Shown here: positions 1-9,195 of the stretch, in pieces
Position numbering within the stretch: the first letter of the stretch is position 1
Layout: every line of letters begins with the position of its first letter
Assembly: GCF_001556045.1 (NCBI RefSeq)
Contig: NZ_LSIC01000094.1
Coordinates: forward strand, 213,916-277,915
DNA: 64,000 nucleotides
Direction: 5' to 3'
Source of the DNA: Bradyrhizobium sp. CCH5-F6
GTDB lineage: Bacteria; Pseudomonadota; Alphaproteobacteria; Rhizobiales; Xanthobacteraceae
The notes under the pieces: model-generated
Seen by the model: the letters and a program-made list of their open reading frames with translations, nothing else
Told to the model about the DNA's origin: nothing
The model's database searches: none
Position numbers and translations under genes: made by a program

Positions 1-636
<636 letters not shown>

Positions 637-647
<11 letters not shown>

Positions 648-1548
648 TTGGGTCTTGTCCTTCGTCCAGACGGCGTTCGAGAACGGTTTTCACGATCAGC
701 GTGATCAGCGCCAGCATCGCCAGCAGCGAGGCGATCGCGAAGGCGGCGACGAACTGGTACTCGTTGTAGAGAATCTCGACAAGCAGCGGCATCGTGTTGG
801 TCTCGCCGCGAATGTGGCCGGAGACGACGGAGACGGCGCCGAACTCGCCCATCGCGCGGGCGTTGCAGAGCAGGACGCCGTAGAGCACGCCCCATTTGAT
901 GTTGGGCAGCGTGACGCGGAAGAAGGTTTGCAGGCCCGAGGCGCCCAGCGAGATCGCGGCCTCCTCCTCCTGCGTGCCCTGCTCCTGCATCAGGGGGATC
1001 AGCGCGCGCGCCACGAAGGGGAAGGTGACGAAAGTGGTGGCGAGCGCGATGCCCGGCACCGCGAACAGGATCTGGATGTCGTGCTCTCGCAGCCAGCTGC
1101 CGAAATAGCCCTGTGCGCCGAACAGCAGCACGAAGACGAGGCCCGAGATCACCGGACTGACCGAGAAAGGCAGGTCGATCAGCGTGATCAGGAACGTCTT
1201 GCCCGGGAAATCGAACTTGGCGATGGCCCAGGCGGCGACGAGGCCGAACACCAGATTGAGACCTACCGAAATCGCGGCGACCAGCAAGGTCAGCCTGATT
1301 GCGGCCAGCGCCTCCGGCTCGGCGAGCGCGGCGAGATAGGCGAAGATGCCTCTCGAGAACGCCTGCGCAAACACGACGACGAGCGGCAGCACGACGAAGA
1401 CGGTGAGGAAGATCATCGCGAGCGCGATGATGGCGATGCGCACCGCGCGCGGCTCGGTACGCAGATTGTCCCGCGCTGCCGCCGCCTGCGCACGCGCCTT
1501 CGCGTCGGAGGCCGAGAGCGATATGGAATCTGCGATCTGCATCGTCAT
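637..1548 (-). CDS. cysW: sulfate ABC transporter permease CysW
   Basis: Second membrane permease of the sulfate importer, 303 residues. It has a soluble N-terminus of about 35 residues, then about six hydrophobic segments. The binding-protein-dependent permease motif ([20 protein letters not shown]) contacts the CysA ATPase. It starts 9 bases after the cysT stop and ends inside cysA, as expected for an operon. A second ATG two codons in (1542) is an alternative start. Assignment to CysW rather than CysT follows from gene order and the longer soluble N-terminus. Confidence 0.93.
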
Positions 1549-1557
1549 GATCCGCCC

Positions 1558-2394
1558 TCAGCGCTCCGGAATCCGGCTCTGCGCCCAGCGCTGCAGCCGG
1601 TGGACGGCAAAGATGATCACGAACGACACGACCAGCATGACCACCGCGATCGCGGTCGCATCGGCATAGCGGAACTCGGAGAGCCGGATCACGATCAGGA
1701 GCGGCGCGATCTCGGAGACGTTGGGCAGATTGCCGGCAATGAAGATGACCGAACCGTATTCGCCGACCGCGCGGGCGAAGGCGAGCGCAAGGCCGGTGAG
1801 CAGCGCCGGTGCCAGCGAGGGCAGGATCACGCGCATGATGGTCTGCCAGCGGCTGGCCCCAAGGCTGCCCGCAGCTTCCTCGATCTCGGGGTCGAGATCC
1901 TGGAGCACCGGCTGCACCGTGCGCACCACGAAGGGAATACCGATGAAGATCATGGCGACGAAGATGCCGAGCGGCGTGAACGCCACCTTGAGGCCGAGCG
2001 CGGCAAGCGGCGCGCCCAGCCAGCCCTTCTCCGCGAACAGCGCAGTCAGGGCCACGCCGGCGACCGCTGTTGGCAGCGCAAACGGCACATCCACGATGGC
2101 GTCGAACAGCCGCCGGCCCGGGAAGCGGTAGCGCACCAGCGCCCAGACGATGATGCTGCCCATGACGAGATTGACGCAGGCCGCAGCAAAAGCGAGGCCG
2201 AACGAGACGCGGAGCGCGTTCAGGGTGCGGCGGCTGGAAAGGATATTCCAGAACTGTTCGGGGCTGAGTTCGAGCGATTTCAGGAACAGGCCGGCGAGCG
2301 GAATCAGGATGATCACGGACAGCCAGGTCAGCGTCAGTCCCATGGTGAGACCGAAGCCCGGCAATGTCCGGCGTCGTGCTGCAACTGCGCTCAC
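1558..2394 (-). CDS. cysT: sulfate ABC transporter permease CysT (CysU)
   Basis: First membrane permease of the sulfate importer, 278 residues, close to the family norm. An N-terminal transmembrane helix (TWLSVIILIPLAGLFLKSL) is followed by five more hydrophobic stretches and the EEAAGSLGASRWQTIMRVIL coupling motif. The start is GTG at 2394, preceded by a G-rich stretch that can serve as ribosome-binding site. It lies 37 bases after sbp and 9 bases before cysW, all on one strand. Confidence 0.93.
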   Translation of the reverse strand: MSAVAARRRTLPGFGLTMGLTLTWLSVIILIPLAGLFLKSLELSPEQFWNILSSRRTLNALRVSFGLAFAAACVNLVMGSIIVWALVRYRFPGRRLFDAIVDVPFALPTAVAGVALTALFAEKGWLGAPLAALGLKVAFTPLGIFVAMIFIGIPFVVRTVQPVLQDLDPEIEEAAGSLGASRWQTIMRVILPSLAPALLTGLALAFARAVGEYGSVIFIAGNLPNVSEIAPLLIVIRLSEFRYADATAIAVVMLVVSFVIIFAVHRLQRWAQSRIPER

Positions 2395-2431
2395 CAGGCC
2401 CCCCGCAAAAGCCTCTTATGACAGCGCCTGA

Positions 2432-3427
2432 TCAGTTCTTGTAGATCTGATCAAAGACGCCGCCGTCGGCAAAATGTTCCTTCTGGGCCTTCGTCCAGCC
2501 GCCGAAGACGTCGTCGATCGTGAACAGCTCGACCTTGGCGAAGGCATTTTCATACTTCTTGGCGATTTCGGCATCCCGCGGGCGGTAGAAATTGCGCGCG
2601 GCGATCTCCTGACCCTCCCTCGTATACCAGTACTGGAGGTAGGCATCCGCGACGTTGCGATTGCCCTTCCTGTCGGCAACCTTGTCGACGATCGCGACCG
2701 GCGGCTCGGCCAGGATCGATTGTGGCGGCGCCACGATCTCGAACTTCGCGGAGCCGAACTCCTTCAAGGCGAGGTGCGCCTCGTTCTCCCAGGCGAGCAG
2801 CACGTCGCCGACGCCACGCTCGACGAAGGTCACGGTAGCACCGCGCGCGCCGGTATCAAGCACCGGCACCTGCTGATAGAGCTTTCCGATGAAATCCTTG
2901 GCCTTGTCGGCGGAGCCGAGCTTCTTCTGCGCGAAGCCCCAGGCCGCGAGATAATTCCAGCGCGCCCCGCCCGAGGTCTTCGGGTTCGGCGTGATCACGG
3001 CAACGCCCGGCTTGATCAGATCGTCCCAGTCCTTGATGCCCTTGGGATTGCCCTTGCGCACCAGGAAGACGATCGTCGAGGTATAGGGCGATGAGTTCTG
3101 CGGCAGGCGCTTTTGCCAATCCGCCGCGACCAGGCCCTTGGCCGCGATGGCATCGATGTCATAAGCGAGCGCAAGGGTCACCACATCGGCCTGCAATCCG
3201 TCGATCACTGCGCGCGCCTGCGAGCCGCTGCCGCCATGCGACTGCTTGATCTCGACGCTCTTGCCGGTCTCCTTCTGATAGGACGTCGCGAAAGCCTTGT
3301 TGAACTCGACATAGAGCTCACGCGTCGGATCGTACGAGACGTTCAAAAGATTGATGTCGGCGGCGAACGCCGAGCTTGCCCAGAGGAGTCCTGCAGCGAG
3401 CGGAACGATACGGCGCATCATGTCCAT
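2432..3427 (-). CDS. sbp: periplasmic sulfate-binding protein
   Basis: Periplasmic receptor delivering sulfate to CysT/CysW. A signal peptide ([20 protein letters not shown]) is cleaved before [17 protein letters not shown], the conserved start of mature Sbp/CysP proteins. The motif [20 protein letters not shown] is the oxyanion-binding region. ATG codons occur at 3433, 3427, 3421 and 3418; 3427 was chosen because GAGGTG lies seven bases before it. The gene is separated from cysH by about 115 bases and may have its own promoter there, though none was clear. Sulfate versus thiosulfate preference cannot be told. Confidence 0.92.
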   Translation of the reverse strand: MDMMRRIVPLAAGLLWASSAFAADINLLNVSYDPTRELYVEFNKAFATSYQKETGKSVEIKQSHGGSGSQARAVIDGLQADVVTLALAYDIDAIAAKGLVAADWQKRLPQNSSPYTSTIVFLVRKGNPKGIKDWDDLIKPGVAVITPNPKTSGGARWNYLAAWGFAQKKLGSADKAKDFIGKLYQQVPVLDTGARGATVTFVERGVGDVLLAWENEAHLALKEFGSAKFEIVAPPQSILAEPPVAIVDKVADRKGNRNVADAYLQYWYTREGQEIAARNFYRPRDAEIAKKYENAFAKVELFTIDDVFGGWTKAQKEHFADGGVFDQIYKN

Positions 3428-3541
3428 CTCCATTCACCTCGACGACATCGGCGTCATCGATGGCAGGCATAACTCGGGGCGAAAGGCGCTCAAGTCAACG
3501 GAACCGGATTTTCTTGTTCGCAGCGTGGCAGCGCAACCGTG

Positions 3542-4273
3542 CTACGAAATCTTCATCGTGTGAATGCCGCATTCTGTCTTGGCGCGGCCCCGCCAGCGGC
3601 CGGCGCGAGAATCCTCGCCCTCGGCCGTTCTGCTGGTGCACGGCATGCACCCCACCGACAGGAATCCTGACGCAACCAAAGGATGCCGCGGCAACCTAGC
3701 AACGGTAAAGATCGCCTCGATCTCCTCGCGCGAAACGTTGGCGAAGGGATTGAACTTCAGCCGTGCGCCGTCGCTCTCGACGACGGGAATGTCGGCACGC
3801 GCACTGCCCTGAAACCGCTTGCGGCCATTGAGCCAGGCCGAGAACGGCTTGAGCGCACGCGCCAGCGGTTCCACCTTGCGGATGCGGCAGCAGGCATCGG
3901 GATCGGAGAACCAGAGGTCGCGGTCGGGATCGTCGCGCGCCAGCGTCTCGTCGGCCGGCTTGATCGATCGGACGTCCGTCAGGCCCAACATTTCGATCAG
4001 CGTGTCGCGGTAGGCGAGCGTCTCCTCGAATAGCCAGCCGGTATCGAGAAAGATCACCGGGATCGCCGGATCGACGTCCGCCATCACTTTCAGAAGCGTC
4101 GCCGATTCCGTGCCGAAGGACGACACCAGCGCGAGATTGTCGCGCCCGACCGTCTTCAGCGCCGCAGCAATCACCTCCGCAGGCGAGGAATCGCGCAAGG
4201 CGCGATCGAGCTCTTCCGCCGAAGGGAACGCGGGGACGGACGCGGAGGACATCTGAGGCGCGATTGCGTTCAC
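3542..4273 (-). CDS. cysH: phosphoadenylyl/adenylyl-sulfate reductase CysH, [4Fe-4S] APS-type
   Basis: Thioredoxin- or glutathione-dependent reduction of activated sulfate to sulfite in the cytoplasm, 243 residues. The PP-loop region (LVSSFGTESATLLKV) binds the nucleotide, and the C-terminal ECGIH motif carries the catalytic cysteine. The additional pairs DACCRIRK and GCMPCTSR are the CC...CxxC ligands of a [4Fe-4S] cluster. In the family this marks enzymes that use APS rather than PAPS. The start overlaps the end of the DUF934 gene by four bases, so the two are probably translated together. Confidence 0.94.
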   Translation of the reverse strand: MNAIAPQMSSASVPAFPSAEELDRALRDSSPAEVIAAALKTVGRDNLALVSSFGTESATLLKVMADVDPAIPVIFLDTGWLFEETLAYRDTLIEMLGLTDVRSIKPADETLARDDPDRDLWFSDPDACCRIRKVEPLARALKPFSAWLNGRKRFQGSARADIPVVESDGARLKFNPFANVSREEIEAIFTVARLPRHPLVASGFLSVGCMPCTSRTAEGEDSRAGRWRGRAKTECGIHTMKIS

Positions 4274-4785
4274 GTGCCGACCCTTTCGGAGTGGCGCAGC
4301 TGCATGCGCCGATGCAGCGCCGTGATGCGGCCGTCGCCGGTCGGCTGATAGAACACCGAATAGCGCTTCGCCGTCTGCATGAAGGCTTCCGCGTCCGCCT
4401 GCTTCTTGACCTCGAACGCGTCGAAGCCGGCGCGCAGCATGAACACGAACTGGTCGCGCAGCACCTGGCCCGTGGCGCGCAACTCGCCGCGGTAATTGTA
4501 ACGTTCTCGCAGCAGCCGCGCCTGGCTGTAGGCACGCCCGTCGCGGAAAGTCGGAAACACCAGCGCGACCGCCGCCAGCTTGCCGAGATACGACGCCAGC
4601 TCGGCGATGTCGCGATTGTTCGGCCAGATCACGCCGACCTTGCCGGCACGCGCGAGCAAGCCTTCGGCATCGCTGAGGAAACGCTCGGCCGGCACCAGAA
4701 TGTCGCCGCGCTCGGGCAGCGGCGTATCGACGGCGAGCTTGACGAAGCCGTCGTCGACGATCTTTCCGCCGTTAACGAGTGGCAT
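4270..4785 (-). CDS. DUF934 protein, sulfite-reduction accessory
   Basis: Protein of 171 residues belonging to the DUF934 family, found almost always between cysI and cysH in proteobacteria and annotated as probably involved in sulfite reduction. The recognisable core is GVIWPNNRDIAELASYL followed by FPTFRDGRAYSQARLLRER. No cofactor motif or membrane segment is visible. It overlaps cysI by 14 bases upstream and cysH by 4 bases downstream, so it is tightly built into the operon. A role in assembly of, or electron delivery to, the reductase is inference; no activity can be read from the sequence. Confidence 0.88.
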   Translation of the reverse strand: MPLVNGGKIVDDGFVKLAVDTPLPERGDILVPAERFLSDAEGLLARAGKVGVIWPNNRDIAELASYLGKLAAVALVFPTFRDGRAYSQARLLRERYNYRGELRATGQVLRDQFVFMLRAGFDAFEVKKQADAEAFMQTAKRYSVFYQPTGDGRITALHRRMQLRHSERVGT

Positions 4786-6427
4786 AGACGCGCTCCTTGA
4801 AGGGTTCGACGCCGAGGCGCTTCACCGTGTCCATGAACAGCTCTTCGGGCCGCTCGCGCAGCGCCAGATAGGCTTCCACGATGTCCTCGACGACGTCGGC
4901 GACCTCGTCGAACTTGACGCCGGGACCAATCAGGGTCCCGAGCGCGGCGTTTTCGTCGGCGCGGCCGCCGATGGTGATCTGGTAGACTTCCTCGCCGTTC
5001 TTCTCGACGCCGAGAATGCCGATATGGCCGACATGGTGATGGCCGCAGGCATTGATGCAGCCGGAGATGTTGATGTGGAGACGGCCGATGAGATTGGCGA
5101 GCTCGTGATTTGCGAAGCGCCGCGTCAGCTCCTGCGCGATCGGGATCGAGCGCGCATTCGCCAGCGAGCAGTAGTCCAGCCCCGGGCAGGCGATGATGTC
5201 GGTGATCAGATTGACGTTCGGCGTCGCAAGCCCGAGCTTGTCGAGCGCCTTCCACAGCGCCGGCAGGTCGCGCTTGGCGACGTGCGGCAACGCCAAATTC
5301 TGCTCGTGGCCGACGCGAATTTCGCCGAACGAATATTTGTCGGCGAGATCGGCCAGCGCATCCATCTGCTCGGCGGTGGCATCTCCCGGAGGCGCGCCGA
5401 TCGGCTTCAGCGAGATCGTGACGATGGAATAGGCCGGGTTCTTGTGCGCGGCGACCGAGTTCTTGCGCCAGGCCTCGAAGTCGGGATCTGCCGCGGCCTG
5501 CCGCAGTTCGTCCGGCATGTGCGGCAGCTTTTCGTAGGCCGGATAGATGAAGCGCGAGCGGATGTCCTCGATCACCCCGTCGTCGATCTGGAGCGAGGAA
5601 TAGCGTATATGCTGCCACTCCTCCTCGACTTCGCGCGAGAACTTCTCGATACCGAGCTCGTGCACCAGGATCTTGATGCGCGCCTTGTAGATGTTGTCCC
5701 GGCGTCCGTACTGGTTGTAGACGCGCAGGATGGCCTCGATGTAGCTCAACAGATCGCGGCCATGGACGAAATGCTTGATGGTCTTGCCGATGAACGGCGT
5801 GCGGCCGAGACCGCCGCCGACCAGCACTTCGAAACCGGTTTCGCCCTTCTCGTTCTTGATCAGGCGCAGGCCGATGTCGTGGACCTTGATCGCAGCGCGG
5901 TCGTGGTCCGACGCGGTGATCGCGATCTTGAACTTGCGCGGCAGGAACGAGAATTCCGGATGCAGCGTGGTGTGCTGGCGGATCAGCTCCGACCAGATGC
6001 GGGGATCCTCGATCTCGCCGGGCGCGACGCCGGCCCACTGGTCCGAGGTGACGTTGCGCATGTTGTTGCCGGACGTCTGCATCGCGTGGATGCCGACCTC
6101 GGCGAGATCGGCGAGCGCATCCGGCAGGTCCGACAGCTTGATCCAGTTGAACTGGATGTTCTGGCGCGTGGTGAAATGGCCGTAGCCGCGGTCGTACTTG
6201 CGGGCGACATGGGCGAGCCGCCGCAACTGGTTCGACGCCAGCGTCCCATAGGGGATAGCGACGCGGAACATGTAGGCATGCAGTTGCAGATAGACGCCGT
6301 TCTGCAGGCGCAGCATTTTGAATTCGTCTTCGGTGAGCTCGCCCGAGAGACGGCGCTGCACTTGGTCGCGGAATTCCGAGACGCGCTCGTTGACGAGCGT
6401 GCGGTCGATTTCGTCGTAAGCGTACAT
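4772..6427 (-). CDS. cysI: assimilatory sulfite reductase hemoprotein CysI (nitrite/sulfite reductase family)
   Basis: Six-electron reduction of sulfite to sulfide using siroheme and a [4Fe-4S] cluster, 551 residues. The cluster and siroheme ligands are visible: CPGLDYC near residue 410 and NISGCINACGHHHVGHIG near residue 450. Two ferredoxin-reductase-like repeats are present, beginning PYGTLASNQLRRLAHVARKY and YSFGEIRVGHEQNLALPHV. No CysJ flavoprotein gene is present in the window, so electrons probably come from a ferredoxin or an unlinked partner. The siroheme is supplied by CysG, encoded upstream on the same strand. Confidence 0.93.
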   Translation of the reverse strand: MYAYDEIDRTLVNERVSEFRDQVQRRLSGELTEDEFKMLRLQNGVYLQLHAYMFRVAIPYGTLASNQLRRLAHVARKYDRGYGHFTTRQNIQFNWIKLSDLPDALADLAEVGIHAMQTSGNNMRNVTSDQWAGVAPGEIEDPRIWSELIRQHTTLHPEFSFLPRKFKIAITASDHDRAAIKVHDIGLRLIKNEKGETGFEVLVGGGLGRTPFIGKTIKHFVHGRDLLSYIEAILRVYNQYGRRDNIYKARIKILVHELGIEKFSREVEEEWQHIRYSSLQIDDGVIEDIRSRFIYPAYEKLPHMPDELRQAAADPDFEAWRKNSVAAHKNPAYSIVTISLKPIGAPPGDATAEQMDALADLADKYSFGEIRVGHEQNLALPHVAKRDLPALWKALDKLGLATPNVNLITDIIACPGLDYCSLANARSIPIAQELTRRFANHELANLIGRLHINISGCINACGHHHVGHIGILGVEKNGEEVYQITIGGRADENAALGTLIGPGVKFDEVADVVEDIVEAYLALRERPEELFMDTVKRLGVEPFKERVYATR

Positions 6428-6438
6428 AAGAGCGCGCC

Positions 6439-6753
6439 TTAAACCTGGGCCGGCTGGCCGATGGTGACGCCGGTGCGGCGGATCTGTTCGCGCAGATTGC
6501 CGGGCAGGATCTTGCCATCTTCGCCGATCTGCACCGGCGCGATATAGGGACCGATCGCGCCGACGTCATCGGCTACGGCTTCGGCAAGCAGCGCCTTCGC
6601 CTCGTCGGAGTTGCGCACGATCGCGGCTTCTGCGAGTTCCGCCGACCAGCCCTTGTTGGCGGTTCTGTAGACGACGATGCCGTCCCAGGTACGGTTGGCG
6701 GTCACGACGGAGGGACCGGCGATCTTGATTTTCTGTTGCAGGGGAGAGGTCAT
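6439..6753 (-). CDS. DUF2849 protein
   Basis: Short protein of 104 residues in the DUF2849 family, which is repeatedly found between cysG and cysI in alphaproteobacteria. The recognisable stretch is GPSVVTANRTWDGIVVYRTA followed by WSAELAEAAIV. There is no signal peptide, membrane segment or known catalytic motif. It overlaps the end of cysG by four bases and precedes cysI by 11 bases. The function is unknown; conservation of context suggests a part in sulfite reduction. Confidence 0.85.
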   Translation of the reverse strand: MTSPLQQKIKIAGPSVVTANRTWDGIVVYRTANKGWSAELAEAAIVRNSDEAKALLAEAVADDVGAIGPYIAPVQIGEDGKILPGNLREQIRRTGVTIGQPAQV

Positions 6754-8135
6754 TCGGCAGCATCCAGCAGGTCAGAGATGATTTGTTTGGGCGTTTCGCG
6801 GCGAGGCGAACCGGCATGCCGGACCACCTCGCCGATGATGAGGATGGCGGGACCGCCATGGATCCGCCCCACGAGCTCGGGCAGATCGCGCAGCGTACCG
6901 ATCGCGCCCTGCGCATCGGGCCGCGTGACGCGGGCGAACACGCCGACCGGCGTTTCCGGTGCCGCCGTCATGCCCATGTAGACCACGACGGTCATTTTCG
7001 TGTCGGTCAGCATCGACCAATCGATATTCTCGGCATCCCGCGCCTTGTGCGCGGTGAGGAAGGTGATCCGGGTCGCTTCATGACGATAGGTGAGCGGCAC
7101 CTCGAAATCGGCGGCGCCGCCGAGCCCGGCCGTGATGCCGGGAATGATCGAATAGGCGACGCCGGCGGCGCGCAGCGCTTCGACCTCTTCGCCGCCACGG
7201 CCGAACACGAAGGGATCGCCGCCCTTCAGCCGTACCACCCGCTGGCCTGATTGCGCCGCCTCGATCATGCGCTTGTTGATGGCGTCCTGGCCGATGCCGG
7301 GCTTGCCGACGCGGCGGCCGACGGCAACGCGCGTGGTGTCGCGGCGGATGCGATCGAGGATTTCCGGCGAGACCAGCTCGTCGTGAAAGACGATGTCGGC
7401 GTCCTGCAATGCGCGCAACGCCTTGATGGTGAGGAGATCGGGATCGCCGGGACCGGCGCCGACCAGCGCGACCGAGCCTTCCGGCTTGTCGGCACGCGCG
7501 AATTCGGTGGGATCGGCAATGGCCTTGAGCGCAGCGTCCGCCTCGCTTTTGCGGCCGGCGAGCACGGACGCACCGATTGGGCCGTCGATGACGCGCTCCC
7601 AGAAGCGGCGGCGCAGCGGAAACTCGGCGATACGCTCGTTGATGGATTTGCGGAAGCCGCCGATGAACTCGGCAAGCTCGCCGATGCGGGCCGGCAGCAG
7701 GGCCTCGATCTTCTCGCGCACGCGCCGTGCCACCACCGGCGAGGTGCCGCCGGTGCCGACCGCGACCACGACGTCGCCGCGATCGACGATCGCCGGAAAG
7801 ATGAAGCTGGAATGCTCGAGATCGTCCATGACGTTGACGGGCAGGCCGAGCGCCTTCGCACGCACGGACATCGCAACGCCCACGTCGCCCGCACCCGCGC
7901 AGACGATGGCGATGACACCTGAGAGATCAGCGGTAAGTGGATCGCCGCCCGCGACTTCAATGCGCGCCGCGTCCTCGGAGCTGAGGCCAAAATCCTGATT
8001 GCCGTCGATCGCATGCACGCGAAGGCGCGCGCCGGCAGCGGCGAGCACGCGCATCTTGGCGCGCAGAAGCTCGCCCGCACCGATGAGGACCACCGGGCCG
8101 GCCTTGAGATCGAGAAACACCGGCAAGAACCGCAT
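6750..8135 (-). CDS. cysG: siroheme synthase CysG
   Basis: Makes siroheme, the prosthetic group of CysI, from uroporphyrinogen III. There are two domains in 461 residues. Residues 1 to about 205 form the precorrin-2 dehydrogenase/ferrochelatase part with a Rossmann loop (VVLIGAGELLRAK, slightly divergent from the usual GGG) and VAVGTGGTSPVVAR. Residues about 215 to 460 form the uroporphyrinogen-III methyltransferase with VALVGAGPGDPDLLTIKAL, GDPFVFGRGGEE and VVYMGM. It is the first gene of the minus-strand cys run, divergent from cysD. Confidence 0.94.
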   Translation of the reverse strand: MRFLPVFLDLKAGPVVLIGAGELLRAKMRVLAAAGARLRVHAIDGNQDFGLSSEDAARIEVAGGDPLTADLSGVIAIVCAGAGDVGVAMSVRAKALGLPVNVMDDLEHSSFIFPAIVDRGDVVVAVGTGGTSPVVARRVREKIEALLPARIGELAEFIGGFRKSINERIAEFPLRRRFWERVIDGPIGASVLAGRKSEADAALKAIADPTEFARADKPEGSVALVGAGPGDPDLLTIKALRALQDADIVFHDELVSPEILDRIRRDTTRVAVGRRVGKPGIGQDAINKRMIEAAQSGQRVVRLKGGDPFVFGRGGEEVEALRAAGVAYSIIPGITAGLGGAADFEVPLTYRHEATRITFLTAHKARDAENIDWSMLTDTKMTVVVYMGMTAAPETPVGVFARVTRPDAQGAIGTLRDLPELVGRIHGGPAILIIGEVVRHAGSPRRETPKQIISDLLDAAE

Positions 8136-8268
8136 GCGCTACTCGCTTCCCCACAAACGGGGTTGACTGGAATTATTTTCTATATATGTCTCGTTTCGAG
8201 CGCGCAAAGAGAAAATTTTTTCTTCTCTTCCGCGCTGCAACTATAGAATTTTCGCCTTCAAACGCAAA
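8136..8268. promoter_or_regulatory. divergent promoter region between cysG and cysD
   Basis: Intergenic stretch of 133 bases, strikingly A+T-rich for this genome, that must carry promoters for both arms of the cys cluster. TTGACT at 8163-8168 followed by TATATAT at 8181-8187 is the closest thing to a plus-strand -35/-10 pair, with imperfect spacing. A poly-A/T tract around 8209-8226 (GAGAAAATTTTTTCTTCTC) is partly self-complementary and could be an operator for a CysB-like regulator. Exact promoters are not established. Confidence 0.5.
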
Positions 8269-9174
8269 GTGGCAGAGATGCATCTTCTCAAGGACGATTC
8301 CGCTGCTGATCGACTGAGCAACCCGGCGCTGGCCGAGCGCGCGCGTGCGCAAGAATTTTCTGCCGAGCTTGCCCCCAGCATGGACCATCTCGATCAGCTC
8401 GAGGCCCAGAGCATCTACATCTTCCGCGAGGCCTTCGCCCGGCTGAAGAAGATCGCCCTTCTGTGGTCGCTCGGCAAGGACTCCAACGTGATGATCTGGC
8501 TGGCGCGGAAAGCCTTCTTCGGCAAGATGCCGTTCCCCGCCCTTCACGTCGACACCGGCAAGAAGTTTCCGGAGATGTATCGCTTCCGCGATCATTACGG
8601 CAAGGAGTGGGAGCTGGATTTGCGCGTCGAGCCCTGCCCGCCGATCGATGCCGTCGATCCGACGCTGCCGCCGGCCGCGCGCTCCGCCGCGCGCAAGACC
8701 GAAGGCCTCAAGATGGCGCTCGCCAAATACGGCTTTGACGGCCTGATCGCCGGCATCCGCCGCGACGAGGAGGCGACGCGCGCCAAGGAGCGCGTGTTCT
8801 CGCCGCGCGGGTTGGAGGGCAATTGGGACGTGCGCGACCAGCCGCCGGAGTTCTGGGATCATTTCAATGCCTCGCCGCCGCAAGGCGCGCATCTGCGCAT
8901 CCATCCGATCCTGCATTGGACCGAGGCCGACATCTGGGCCTACACCAAGCGCGAGAACATCCCGATCATCCCGCTGTATCTCGCCAAGGACGGCAAGCGC
9001 TATCGCTCGCTGGGGGACCAGGACATCACCAATCCGGTCGCCTCGAACGCCTCGAGCATCGACGAGATCCTGATCGAGCTCGAACAGACCAAGGTGCCGG
9101 AGCGCGCCGGACGCGCGCTCGACCACGAGACCGAGGACGCTTTCGAGCGCCTGCGCGTCGCCGGCTATCTCTGA
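8269..9174 (+). CDS. cysD: sulfate adenylyltransferase subunit 2 CysD
   Basis: Catalytic subunit of ATP sulfurylase, forming APS from sulfate and ATP, 301 residues. The PP-loop motif LLWSLGKDSNVMIWLARKAF and the conserved HVDTGKKFPEMYRFRD, GIRRDEEATRAKER and SLGDQDITNPVAS are all present. It starts at GTG 8269 or, equally plausibly, at ATG 8278 three codons later. The GTPase partner is encoded by cysNC, 21 bases downstream. Confidence 0.94.
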   Translation: MAEMHLLKDDSAADRLSNPALAERARAQEFSAELAPSMDHLDQLEAQSIYIFREAFARLKKIALLWSLGKDSNVMIWLARKAFFGKMPFPALHVDTGKKFPEMYRFRDHYGKEWELDLRVEPCPPIDAVDPTLPPAARSAARKTEGLKMALAKYGFDGLIAGIRRDEEATRAKERVFSPRGLEGNWDVRDQPPEFWDHFNASPPQGAHLRIHPILHWTEADIWAYTKRENIPIIPLYLAKDGKRYRSLGDQDITNPVASNASSIDEILIELEQTKVPERAGRALDHETEDAFERLRVAGYL

Positions 9175-9195
9175 CCTCAAGGACGACACGCGGCC

